The notes beneath the pieces are model-generated. The model was not told the origin of the DNA. It ran no database searches and worked only from the letters and a program-made list of their open reading frames with translations. Shown here piece after piece: positions 53,201-62,570 of a stretch of DNA of 64,000 nucleotides (positions within the stretch are counted from its first letter, which is position 1; the number at the start of each line of letters is the position of its first letter). The DNA is from 2-12-FULL-35-23 sp965196985. GTDB lineage: Bacteria > Pseudomonadota > Gammaproteobacteria > UBA12402. The translations under genes and the position numbers were made by a program. The stretch is taken from assembly GCA_965196985.1 (NCBI GenBank), contig CBDALO010000201.1:24024-88023 (forward strand), written 5' to 3'.

Positions 53201-53893
53201 CTAGTCTGCGAGCGTGTAGAACTGCTGCCAGGCTTGCATCATGCTATTGCCTCGCATCTGCCCTTTTTTTAGCATATGGCATAACTCAATACCAGCTATT
53301 GTTGCCTTAGCTGAATTGAACTTTTTAAAACCCAGTGTATATTTCGTGATACGCTTTATCGATCGATGGTCTTGTTCGACCAAATTATTGAGGTATTTAA
53401 TGCGCCTAACCTCGACCATCGCAAACCAGAATCCAGATAAAAATAATAAGGTGTTGAGTCTTTCCAACGCTGCTGTATTTGCACCACTTTTATCAATGTT
53501 AACCTTTTTGGGTAACCCGCTTGATCCAATCGCTTTATTAAAAAAAGCTAGAACTGCCTTACGATCACGCTTCTCTGACAGCATGAAATCAACGGTGTTA
53601 CCGTACTTATCAACTGCACGATAAAGATAAACTTGCTTGCCATTGACCTTAATATAAGTCTCATCCATCTTCCAACTATCAGCAAGCTTGCGCTTGCTTT
53701 TACGAAACTCTTGCTCAAGCTGGGGCGCATAGCGAACCACCCATTTTTGTACTGTAGACTGATCAACGCTAACACCACGTTCCTCCATGAGCTCTTCAAT
53801 ATTTCGGTAACTTAATGGGTACGCAAGCTTCCAGCGTACTGCTGTTAAAATAATCTCTTTGGGGAAATGTCTTCCTTTAAAACTAATCGCCAT
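53201..53893 (-). CDS. IS6-family transposase
   Basis: The product is 230 residues from the ATG giving MAISFKGRHFPKEIIL. The DDE core is visible as SWKMDETYIKVNG, KVNIDKSGANTAAL and LVEQDHRSIKRI, the classical IS26-like motifs. An IS66 inserted exactly at the stop codon; because its AACTAGTC target duplication includes CTA, the gene still ends correctly (YTLAD stop). The enzyme is therefore intact, but the IS6 left end is now 4.1 kb away. Confidence 0.93.
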   Translation of the reverse strand: MAISFKGRHFPKEIILTAVRWKLAYPLSYRNIEELMEERGVSVDQSTVQKWVVRYAPQLEQEFRKSKRKLADSWKMDETYIKVNGKQVYLYRAVDKYGNTVDFMLSEKRDRKAVLAFFNKAIGSSGLPKKVNIDKSGANTAALERLNTLLFLSGFWFAMVEVRRIKYLNNLVEQDHRSIKRITKYTLGFKKFNSAKATIAGIELCHMLKKGQMRGNSMMQAWQQFYTLAD

Positions 53894-54686
53894 AATAACT
53901 CCATTATTATTCAATGCTAAATTTGGTCGGTATTATATCAAATAACCATTAATTTGCGACAGAACCAATATGCCTGCTATGCCTGATGCAAGGCCTAGGC
54001 AGAAAGTAGTAGCTATAGCATAGTAGTTTCAGATTCCATGAGGCACAGTTAATTGTTAAAGAGCAAGCAATGACGTTCGACTAAAATGAACAAAACCGTA
54101 TCACACTGCAAACATAATCAGAATAAATCTATCTTTATAAAAACCCCAGTTCGGAGTTATGGCAGCCTTGGATTTAGTGAAAAACTTATATAACCTTTTG
54201 AAATTATTACTAATAATGGATGTGGTTATGATACATGAGCGCGAGGTTATAGAGTTATTTTGTCGCATAGATGATTTTGCTGAGGAATTTGCAGCACTTG
54301 AGCGCAAAGATCTACTCCCTTCATCTGCAGAAAAAAAGTCAGGTCCACCTTGTTGTTTAGCTTATAGCGAGATTATGACAATCATGATTTTGTTCCAAAT
54401 GATCGGCTATAGAAACTTTAAATATTTTTATACTGGCTTTCTAAAAACATACTGGGGACATTACTTCCCTAATTTACCCAGTTACTCACGTTTTATTGAA
54501 TTGATGCCTAGAGCGGATAGAGCGTTATTTTGTCTGTAAAAACCAACTTCAGTACTTAGAAAAACCTTTAAAATTCTAAATGGCACTCTATTGTACCTGT
54601 CTCATCGCATAATATCTTAAATTAATTATGCTAATCAATCTAAAAAATTATTTATACCTCAAATTTTTCTCCTCTCAAAATAAATT

Positions 54687-56218
54687 GATAGAGCGTTATT
54701 TTGTCTGTAAAAACCAACTTCAGTACTTAGAAAAACCTTTAAAATTCTAAATGGCACTCTATTGTACCTGTCTCATCGCATAATATCTTAAATTAATTAT
54801 GCTAATCAATCTAAAAAATTATTTATACCTCAAATTTTTCTCCTCTCAAAATAAATTATTAACTTTTAGGTAATAGCAATTATATCTCGTTAATAAGAAC
54901 AAGAATGATCTATCCTAAAACCCTATGAAGCCTTATTATTCACTTCAACTTAAGTATCTAGGTGATCCGCTCCACTGGTCATCAATTTCCACTAAAACAG
55001 CTGATACGAGCCTTAGGCACGATTCAGTATTAGGGAAAATTCCAACTGTATGCGTCCTTCTTTTTACCTCTCTGTTTACGCGCTCAGCTATGTTACTGGT
55101 TCTTAATCTTTTTTGATGCGGCCTGTCAAAGTTCATCACTACTAAGCCCTCCGGTATATTCACTTCCAACCAAGAAGAAAGCTCTGGTGCTGTTTGCTGA
55201 TATTTATCTACCGCCATAGCCAATAGTCTTTCCGACTCATGAATGTTTGAGGCATTAAATATAGCTGTAATCTCCTCAGCTACTGGTTCCTTCATTGAGC
55301 GCTTTGGTATGTGAGCCTGAGCATTTTGCTGCAAATGAAATTGGCAGCGTTGCCAAGGAACACTGGGGAACACAGCTCTTCTAGCGGCTTTTAGGCCAGT
55401 ATGAGCGTCGCTAGTAATCAACTCAATACCATGTATACCTCGCTCAACCAACTGCTGAAGAAAATCACGCCAATGTACCTCAGTCTCTGATAACGCAACA
55501 GAAACACCTAGCACTGTTCTCTTGCCGGTTGATTCATCAAAGCCATAGGCTATCAATACCGCACAGTCTTGTACTGTGCCGCTAGTGCGCACCTTCTCAT
55601 AACGTGCATCTAGCCAAAGATATTTTATCTTTCCTAACGGCTTATTTCGCCATTTCTTTAAATCTTCATCCAACAATTTAGCGCAACGGCTTACGTCTGT
55701 GCTTGAAATATCTGTTCCACAGAGTTGCTTTAGCACCTTTTCAACTTTGCGCGTGGAAACCCCATGCACATACATTTCAGCGACAGCCAGCTTAAGTGCT
55801 CTATCAGAGCGTACACCTCGCTCTAAGACTGATGGATAGAAGGCTTCATTGGAGTCTCTAACCTGCGGTATCTGTAGCTCAAGCTGACCTTGACCTGTGT
55901 TAATTAACCTTGGTTTAAAGCCGTTCGCATATCCGTTTCTATCGCCAGTTCTCTCATAAGGACTGGCATTTAAATGGCGCTCCCTTTCTATTAACATAGC
56001 CTCATTCATCAACCTGGAGACAAGCTTAGGTAAAGCTTCAAACCCCTCCATCGCTAAAACATGTATGGCTTCTTCGATTAAGTTCTCATTTTTATAGCAG
56101 CTCATTGTCATTCCTCTTTTTTGGTTAAGTTTACCTTAAAAGGAATTTCTAATCTGACTGAGTCGCCTGCTTATTTTCAGCAAGTCAATGGAATTTACAG
56201 AAAGGATGGCGCACTAGC
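54687..56218 (-). mobile_element. IS256-family element, complete (copy 5), inside copy 4
   Basis: The element is 1532 bp, flanked by AATAAATT at 54679-54686 and 56219-56226. It inserted in the left non-coding part of a sister IS256 in the same orientation. Confidence 0.95.
54945..56105 (-). CDS. IS256-family transposase (copy 5)
   Basis: The product is 386 residues with the catalytic triad intact. Private changes are D for E in ISSTDVSRCAKL and T for A in VALSETEVHWRD. The latter lies in the DDE domain but away from the catalytic residues. The ATG is preceded by AGAGG. Confidence 0.93.
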   Translation of the reverse strand: MSCYKNENLIEEAIHVLAMEGFEALPKLVSRLMNEAMLIERERHLNASPYERTGDRNGYANGFKPRLINTGQGQLELQIPQVRDSNEAFYPSVLERGVRSDRALKLAVAEMYVHGVSTRKVEKVLKQLCGTDISSTDVSRCAKLLDEDLKKWRNKPLGKIKYLWLDARYEKVRTSGTVQDCAVLIAYGFDESTGKRTVLGVSVALSETEVHWRDFLQQLVERGIHGIELITSDAHTGLKAARRAVFPSVPWQRCQFHLQQNAQAHIPKRSMKEPVAEEITAIFNASNIHESERLLAMAVDKYQQTAPELSSWLEVNIPEGLVVMNFDRPHQKRLRTSNIAERVNREVKRRTHTVGIFPNTESCLRLVSAVLVEIDDQWSGSPRYLS

Positions 56219-56313
56219 AATAAATTATTAACTTTTAGGTAATAGCAATTATATCTCGTTAATAAGAACAAGAATGATCTATCCTAAAACCCTATGAAGC
56301 CTTATTATTCACT

Positions 56314-57474
56314 TCAACTTAAGTATCTAGGTGATCCGCTCCACTGGTCATCAATTTCCACTAAAACAGCTGATACGAGCCTTAGGCACGATTCAGTATT
56401 ATGGAAAATTCCAACTGTATGCGTCCTTCTTTTTACCTCTCTGTTTACGCGTTCAGCTATGTTACTGGTTCTTAATCTTTTTTGATGCGGCCTGTCAAAG
56501 TTCATCACTACTAAGCCCTCCGGTATATTCACTTCCAACCAAGAAGAAAGCTCTGGTGCTGTTTGCTGATATTTATCTACCGCCATAGCCAATAGTCTTT
56601 CCGACTCATGAATGTTTGAGGCATTAAATATAGCTGTAATCTCCTCAGCTACTGGTTCCTTCATTGAGCGCTTTGGTATGTGAGCCTGAGCATTTTGCTG
56701 CAAATGAAATTGGCAGCGTTGCCAAGGAACACTGGGGAACACAGCTCTTCTAGCGGCTTTTAGGCCAGTATGAGCGTCGCTAGTAATCAACTCAATACCA
56801 TGTATACCTCGCTCAACCAACTGCTGAAGAAAATCACGCCAATGTACCTCAGCCTCTGATAACGCAACAGAAACACCTAGCACTGTTCTCTTGCCGGTTG
56901 ATTCATCAAAGCCATAGGCTATCAATACCGCACAGTCTTGTACTGTGCCGCTAGTGCGCACCTTCTCATAACGTGCATCTAGCCAAAGATATTTTATCTT
57001 TCCTAACGGCTTATTTCGCCATTTCTTTAAATCTTCATCCAACAATTTAGCGCAACGGCTTACCTCTGTGCTTGAAATATCTGTTCCACAGAGTTGCTTT
57101 AGCACCTTTTCAACTTTGCGCGTGGAAACCCCATGCACATACATTTCAGCGACAGCCAGCTTAAGTGCTCTATCAGAGCGTACACCTCGCTCTAAGACTG
57201 ATGGATAGAAGGCTTCATTGGAGTCTCTAACCTGCGGTATCTGTAGCTCAAGCTGACCTTGACCTGTGTTAATTAACCTTGGTTTAAAGCCGTTCGCATA
57301 TCCGTTTCTATCGCCAGTTCGCTCATAAGGACTGGCATTTAAATGGCGCTCCCTTTCTATTAACATAGCCTCATTCATCAACCTGGAGACAAGCTTAGGT
57401 AAAGCTTCAAACCCCTCCATCGCTAAAACATGTATGGCTTCTTCGATTAAGTTCTCATTTTTATAGCAGCTCAT
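56314..57474 (-). CDS. IS256-family transposase (copy 4)
   Basis: The product is 386 residues. One change, H for P in HTVGIFHNTESC, is specific to this copy. The coding region is uninterrupted, but its element is split on both sides by IS256 copy 5 and ISKra4, so its ends are now separated by extra DNA. ISKra4 inserted 38 bp upstream of the start codon and may have replaced the promoter. Confidence 0.92.
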   Translation of the reverse strand: MSCYKNENLIEEAIHVLAMEGFEALPKLVSRLMNEAMLIERERHLNASPYERTGDRNGYANGFKPRLINTGQGQLELQIPQVRDSNEAFYPSVLERGVRSDRALKLAVAEMYVHGVSTRKVEKVLKQLCGTDISSTEVSRCAKLLDEDLKKWRNKPLGKIKYLWLDARYEKVRTSGTVQDCAVLIAYGFDESTGKRTVLGVSVALSEAEVHWRDFLQQLVERGIHGIELITSDAHTGLKAARRAVFPSVPWQRCQFHLQQNAQAHIPKRSMKEPVAEEITAIFNASNIHESERLLAMAVDKYQQTAPELSSWLEVNIPEGLVVMNFDRPHQKRLRTSNIAERVNREVKRRTHTVGIFHNTESCLRLVSAVLVEIDDQWSGSPRYLS

Positions 57475-57512
57475 TGTCATTCCTCTTTTTTGGTTAAGTT
57501 TACCTTAAAAGG

Positions 57513-58899
57513 GGGTGCTGCCTTTATATAATGTAGAAAATATAGCATAATATACACTTTAACTTGATTACGGATGGTGTTTGGATGTTAGCTAGAATTC
57601 TCTCTGATGAAAATAATGAATTAACTATTGAGCTCAAGCTTCCACTAAAAGGATCCATGCTTGAATGTGAGGATGCAATTCTTGACGGCCTTAATGAGGT
57701 TGGAACATTAGCCACTGAAAAAGCTTTAAGTAAGTTTGATGCAGATGGCTCTCCTATCCATGTTGGAAAAATAAAGCTAACAGCACGAAGTAGAGATGAA
57801 GCAAATTACCAAACGCCTTATGGAGTTGCTCGAGTTAAGCGTTATGTTTATCAAACCTCTAAAGGCGGGAAGATCTTTTGTCCTTTAGAAGATAAGGCTA
57901 GAATTATCCAAGGTTCAACACCGCGATTTGCAAAAATAATCTCACATAAATACTCAAACTTACCTGCTCCTAGTGTTATTGATGATCTCAAGGTCAATCA
58001 TAACCGTAAAATCTCACATTCATACTTGCAACGGGCAACTGATTTTGTTGGCGGTATTGCACAAGCCAAAGAGGCTGAGTGGGAATATGAAGAGCCAAAG
58101 CTTGATGCAGGCATTGAGATGCTAAGTATTAGCTTAGATGGTGCATATGTTCTCACCGTTGATGATGGTTATAGAGAGAGCATGGTTGGAACTATTTCCA
58201 TGTATGATAAGCATGGTGCACGCCTGCACACAACCTACGTTGCAGCATCACCAGAATATGGAAAAGATGAATTCTTTAATAGGCTTGAAAAGGAAATAAA
58301 GCTGAAAAAGAAATATTACCCTGATGCTAAAACAATTGGCGTTGCTGATGGAGCAAAAAATAATTGGCCATTTCTAAAAAAACATACTGATACGCAAATT
58401 TTAGATTTTTGGCATGCAACTGAATATCTCGGCGAAGCATCAAAGGCAGTATTTACCAAAAAATCTGAAAGAGATGAGCGTGATGTTTGGCTCGAAGAGA
58501 GATGTCATGACTTAAAGCACAAGAAAGGTGCGGCAGGTAGAATACTTGCTGAGCTTAAAGAGCATCTAAATAAAAACCTGAATAAATCGCTTAGAGAAAA
58601 GCTAGAAGGAACAATTACGTATTTTGAAAATAATATTAAAGAAAAGCGAATGTCGTATCATAATTTGATTAAGCAGAATGCACCAATTGGCTCTGGCGTC
58701 ACTGAAGCAGCATGTAAAACAATTGTTAAACAAAGATTAGGGGGATCAGGAATGCGCTGGAAAGACAAGGGAATGAAAATCGTTTTATGCTTGAGAACAC
58801 TAGTAAAGACTAAAGGCAGATGGGATCAGTTTTGGGAGAAGGTCAATGATTTTGGCGTGCCAGCAGCAATATAGCCTACATTATATAGAGGCAGCACCC
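57513..58899 (+). mobile_element. ISKra4-family element, complete (copy 5)
   Basis: The element is 1387 bp, flanked by the perfect 8-bp duplication TTAAAAGG (57505-57512 and 58900-58907), in the 5' leader of the IS256 copy 4 transposase gene. Confidence 0.95.
57564..58874 (+). CDS. ISKra4-family transposase (copy 5)
   Basis: The product is 436 residues with D192, D262 and E381. It starts at TTG, with consensus G in PIHVGKIK. One private change, N for K in EHLNKNLNKSL. The flanking duplication is perfect, so this is a direct insertion. Confidence 0.93.
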   Translation: MITDGVWMLARILSDENNELTIELKLPLKGSMLECEDAILDGLNEVGTLATEKALSKFDADGSPIHVGKIKLTARSRDEANYQTPYGVARVKRYVYQTSKGGKIFCPLEDKARIIQGSTPRFAKIISHKYSNLPAPSVIDDLKVNHNRKISHSYLQRATDFVGGIAQAKEAEWEYEEPKLDAGIEMLSISLDGAYVLTVDDGYRESMVGTISMYDKHGARLHTTYVAASPEYGKDEFFNRLEKEIKLKKKYYPDAKTIGVADGAKNNWPFLKKHTDTQILDFWHATEYLGEASKAVFTKKSERDERDVWLEERCHDLKHKKGAAGRILAELKEHLNKNLNKSLREKLEGTITYFENNIKEKRMSYHNLIKQNAPIGSGVTEAACKTIVKQRLGGSGMRWKDKGMKIVLCLRTLVKTKGRWDQFWEKVNDFGVPAAI

Positions 58900-59725
58900 T
58901 TAAAAGGAATTTCTAATCTGACTGAGTCGCCTGCTTATTTTCAGCAAGTCAATGGAATTTACAGAAAGGATGGCGCACTAGCCTAGAGCGCTAATGCCAC
59001 TGACAATTTTTATTACTCTTAACGGTGGCAGGCGTAGTGGCATTTACTACATTGACTCAAGTTGCCTACCAAACTGTCACATTAAACGCACTAAACGCCA
59101 CCGCACATTTAAAGCGGTTGCAAAACTTGGAAAAACATCTGTTGGTTGGTTTTTTGGTCTGAAACTTCATTTAGTAATCAATGACATAGGTGAGTTAATC
59201 GCCTTTAAAGTCACGCCCGGCAATCATCATGATTTAGCTGCAGGTGTCTCATTGTTTGAAGGGCTGGAGGGTTTGGCCTTCGGAGATAAAGGCTATATTG
59301 GGAAGGCTGTTTTTGAAAAACTACTTGATAGCGGTTTGAAGTTAATTACACGCAAAAGAAAAAATATGAAAAATGCGCAGCCACTTAGCGATCACGAGCA
59401 ACAGTTATTAAATCAGCGAGGGATCATTGAGACTGTTTTTGGCTGCTTGAAACATAAGTTTCATATTTGGCACACCAGACATCGCTCGGTTGCAAATGCT
59501 ATTACACATCTTGTTGCTGGGTTGGCTGCTTATATTATTGAGCCATTAACAATTACTGCAGTGAAAAGGTTGCCAAGCAATTAGAATTTAATTACTTGAT
59601 CACTATTAACTCCGAACTGGGGTTTATAAAAAAGAATTGTAAGCGATCCAGCAAGTACACCCTAGTCAACTAGTTAAATTCATGTGACTGTATGCTCCCG
59701 CAAATAGTAACAAGGAGCTTACGGT

Positions 59726-60025
59726 ATGTCAGCAACAAATCCTGAAAATGAAAATGCTACTTACACAGATGCTTATTGGGAAAAACACCTTTCCGACTTT
59801 AAGCAAAGCAAGTTAACCAAAGCGAAATACTGCCGAGAGAATAACGTACCTTACACGCAGTTTCTCTATCGTTTGAGAAGAGAACAGCAAAAAACGCTAG
59901 CAAAGGTTGTTTGCGTGTCTGAGCAGCCAGCACAACCAGTGGCTGTCATGCAGGTCAACTCACACATACAGATTAGCTTTTATGACCAGGATAGCTTAGC
60001 GTATTTGATTCAGAGGCTTTGCTAA
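59726..60025 (+). CDS. tnpA: IS66 accessory protein TnpA (second element)
   Basis: The product is 99 residues. The N-terminal YWEKHLSDFKQSKLTKAKYC followed by RENNVPYTQFLYRLRRE is the typical helix-turn-helix of IS66 TnpA. ACAAGGAG lies upstream of the ATG. The stop overlaps the tnpB start (TAATG), giving coupling. Unrelated in sequence to the longer TnpA at 52669-53109. Confidence 0.9.
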   Translation: MSATNPENENATYTDAYWEKHLSDFKQSKLTKAKYCRENNVPYTQFLYRLRREQQKTLAKVVCVSEQPAQPVAVMQVNSHIQISFYDQDSLAYLIQRLC

Positions 60026-60098
60026 TGTTTCAGAACTGGAAAACACCGATCTGGTTTTATCGTACCCCTGTGGACTTTAGAAAACAGATTGATGGCCT

Positions 60099-62045
60099 GT
60101 ATCCGTCTTATTTCAGCATGATGCTCATGCTGCGCTCTCTTTAGTTTACTGCGCCTGTGATGAGCGGATGGTAATTAATTCCGCTAGCGAAGGCATAGAA
60201 TAGTTTTTTGTAATTCTGTCATATATATAATCGAAGACATTAACTGCTAGCTTTTTACATGTCTCAGTAATTGTAACCATTGTATCCTTAGCTTTCGTTC
60301 CTTCTTCACTCATAGTATGAAGGTGTACATCGCGCATTCTAGCCTGCTTCCGAGCCATCAACTCTGCTGGATTGTTATGTAGAGGAAGCTCTGGCTTTTC
60401 CAGCACTAACAATAGCTGCCTTTTCTTTTTTAAGGTGAGCTCAATTTGTTTATCTAGTTTCTCGTAGCCAGTGATTGTTGAGAATAACTCAGTAAACTCA
60501 TTGGATAGCTTATCTATCTCATCTTGCCCTGGGTTCTTTTTATATTCAATGAGCTTATGATAATAATCCCAAAACCTATCCAAGAAGCTGTCAACAGAGT
60601 CTTGGTGCTTCTTAAAAATTGGCGTCAGCTTTTTATAATGCCTACCCTCATGAACCCAGCACAAGGCGAGTGATTCAGTAATGAGCTTAAACTGTGGCGC
60701 ATCATCGGTAATGAGTGTTTCTATCGCATAAGGACTCTTTCTATATGTTGAGATAGCTGCCGCATCAGTAATCAGCTTTCTATATTTTGGAAATTTTTTA
60801 TCACCTAATACCTTATCAAGAATAACTTCCAGCTCCTTACTGTTTAAGATAGTCGATGAGTGAAATACCTTTAAGCTTTCGATTACCTTGTGGGGTAAGT
60901 TCATAGTAGCCAGTAAATTAAAAGCGGCCTCATTTAATGTGAACCCAAAGTGGTCTTTGCTTAACATTTCAATGACGCTTAATCGACTTTTACTGGTCAG
61001 CGTAAAGTAAGCTGAATAATACTCATTACCCAATACATTAACATAACGGTTTTTCCCATCCTCTCTAGCGTTGGTGTCATCTAGGTGCTGGTAGTTCGTG
61101 GATTGTAAACCTGCCTTCACAACTTCTACCTTCTCGGGCTCAAGTATCGTAGGCGTTTTAATTGTGAAGCTATGGATGGTTGATTTACTAATATCTATGT
61201 TGGCGGTTTTATAAAATGTCTCAAGGCTTTCTAGCGTCATACCACCTTGAGTATTTAGGAAGCTTGTCCAGCTTTTAATAGTAGGGCCGAACTGGCCCTC
61301 ATAACCAGTTGGCAGAGGTGCTGTATAGTGTTTGTTTTCAGAAGGGGAGTAATATTGTTGGCGCAAAAAAAGAGTGTTATTAGCAGCAATTTTTATATCC
61401 TGGATAAGTGTTTTCTTAGAGCCATTTGGCACAGCATCGCTGGGCAACGAATCTGGATTAATTGTTAGTGTCACTGTATTAGAGACTTCGAGATTTTTTT
61501 TACTAGATTTTGGCTTTCTAGTTTTATTGGTTTTATTTCCTTTTCTATCCTTCTCGGAGGAATGATCCTTGTCCTTGTTAGCGCGCGTTTGCTTTCTAAC
61601 ATTAGGCTTTCCTTGCTCACCTTTATATTTATTTAATGCGTTATTTAACGATTGCACCTTGTCTTCTAGCTTTATGATTTTCTCAGCCTGACTTTCACAT
61701 ACATTGCTAAAATCTGTTTCTAGTGCTGTTGGTGTAACAGTATTATTAAATCTCTCAATGAGATCGGCTAAAACTGATTTGTCAGGTTGTTTTTTCATAG
61801 GAAGAGTATACCACGGGTTTGAAAAGGTAAATTTTCCCCACACAGATGGCCGTACTGCTGAAATTATTTTTAAGCCATGAACCTGATCGATGAAAAAATA
61901 ATCCGAGCATACAGCGTTGTTATAGAGCGCACATCATGCTTTTATGACACACGATGATTCCAATATAAAATTTCCAAATTTGCACGAAAAAGCTGTCAAG
62001 AACTTTTTGAATTATTTTCAAATCATGCTGATATTGAACGGATAC
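60099..62045 (-). mobile_element. ISBst12-like (single-gene IS66 group) element, complete
   Basis: The element is 1947 bp. Its ends are GTATCCGTCTTATTTCAGCA and, on the minus strand, GTATCCGTTCAATATCAGCA. Perfect 8-bp duplication GATGGCCT lies at 60091-60098 and 62046-62053. A truncated copy occupies 3871-6427. Confidence 0.93.
60146..61798 (-). CDS. IS66-group transposase (single-gene, ISBst12-like)
   Basis: The product is 550 residues from MKKQPDKSVLADLIERF; an in-frame GTG 15 codons upstream (MWGKFTFSN) is possible. Neither start has a clear ribosome site, and a TATACT box lies just before the ATG. An N-terminal coiled coil (KIIKLEDKVQSLNNALNKYK) and a Lys-rich linker precede the core. 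DDE candidates are QHLDDTNAREDGKNRY, LITDDAPQFKLI and LPLHNNPAELMARKQARM, followed by a C-terminal helical tail. No tnpA/tnpB accompany it, as in the ISBst12 subgroup. Confidence 0.85.
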   Translation of the reverse strand: MKKQPDKSVLADLIERFNNTVTPTALETDFSNVCESQAEKIIKLEDKVQSLNNALNKYKGEQGKPNVRKQTRANKDKDHSSEKDRKGNKTNKTRKPKSSKKNLEVSNTVTLTINPDSLPSDAVPNGSKKTLIQDIKIAANNTLFLRQQYYSPSENKHYTAPLPTGYEGQFGPTIKSWTSFLNTQGGMTLESLETFYKTANIDISKSTIHSFTIKTPTILEPEKVEVVKAGLQSTNYQHLDDTNAREDGKNRYVNVLGNEYYSAYFTLTSKSRLSVIEMLSKDHFGFTLNEAAFNLLATMNLPHKVIESLKVFHSSTILNSKELEVILDKVLGDKKFPKYRKLITDAAAISTYRKSPYAIETLITDDAPQFKLITESLALCWVHEGRHYKKLTPIFKKHQDSVDSFLDRFWDYYHKLIEYKKNPGQDEIDKLSNEFTELFSTITGYEKLDKQIELTLKKKRQLLLVLEKPELPLHNNPAELMARKQARMRDVHLHTMSEEGTKAKDTMVTITETCKKLAVNVFDYIYDRITKNYSMPSLAELITIRSSQAQ

Positions 62046-62570
62046 GATGGCCTAGTAATGCTGATTGCCGATCATCTCTCAATGACCCCAAGCTCAGGCC
62101 AGCTATTTCTTTTTCGTAACAGGCAGCGCGATAAAATAAAATTACTTTGGTACGACCAAAATGGTTTTTGGCTTTGCTACAAACGATTAGAAAAAGGTAA
62201 GCTGAAGTTCCCTAGCGAAGCAGATGAGACTATCGAGTTGACCCAAGATCAGTTAAGCTGGTTATTGTCAGGTTTAAACTGGATGAAGCAAAAGTCATTA
62301 CCCAAAGTCTCTCCCGAGTTTTTTTACTAAAATGGCAAAAAAAGTCTTGACAGGTTTTTTCTGTGTTTTTTGATTTTACACGTGATTTTAATGCTTGTTT
62401 TATATCCTTAGCCCAGGCTTTGTGAGATCCGCTAGGAGTTGAAAAGAAAACATCACAATGACCAGCTACCCCAAAAAAGTAATATGCGCTAACCAAGCGC
62501 CTGAGGAAGAAAATATTGCACTTAAAATGTCATGGTACACTTTGCAGTAGTTACTTGAATGAGAAACGCA

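Larger units (their letters stand above)
49010..53966 (-). mobile_element. IS6-family element, complete, interrupted by IS66
   Basis: The ends are GGTTCTGTCGAAAAATTTAC and, on the minus strand, GGTTCTGTCGCAAATTAATG. Without the IS66 and one AACTAGTC copy the element is 818 bp, normal for IS6. No 8-bp target duplication is visible at its own ends. Confidence 0.88.
54516..58982 (-). mobile_element. IS256-family element (copy 4), host of two further insertions
   Basis: Its left end lies at 54516-54686, its body at 56227-57512 and its right end at 58908-58982. It is split first by another IS256 (duplication AATAAATT) and then by ISKra4 (duplication TTAAAAGG). The outer duplication is CTAGAGCG in IS982. 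Confidence 0.93.
54216..59584 (+). pseudogene. IS982-family transposase, split by nested IS256/ISKra4
   Basis: The parts 54216-54515 and 58991-59584 join into 297 residues, the normal IS982 length, after removing the insert and one CTAGAGCG copy. The N-terminus MDVVMIHEREVIELFCRIDDF and the DDE parts (IYYIDSSCLPNC, AFGDKGYIGKAVF, QRGIIETVFGCLKHKFHIWH) are all present. The gene was intact before the IS256 arrived. Confidence 0.92.
54144..59623 (+). mobile_element. IS982-family element, complete ends, holding two IS256 and one ISKra4
   Basis: The ends are ACCCCAGTTCGGAGTTA in inverted orientation, flanked by TTATAAAA on both sides (54136-54143 and 59624-59631). The 4467-bp insert at 54516-58982 is bounded by the 8-bp duplication CTAGAGCG. 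Confidence 0.92.
60025..62330 (+). pseudogene. tnpB: IS66 accessory protein TnpB, split by an ISBst12-like element
   Basis: 60025-60098 encodes MFQNWKTPIWFYRTPVDFRK and QIDGL. 62054-62330 continues VMLIADHLSMTPSSGQLFLF, RNRQRDKIKLLWYDQNGFW and so on. Removing the insertion with one GATGGCCT copy gives 116 residues without a stop, typical TnpB length. The apparent start at 61944 lies inside the inserted element. Confidence 0.93.
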
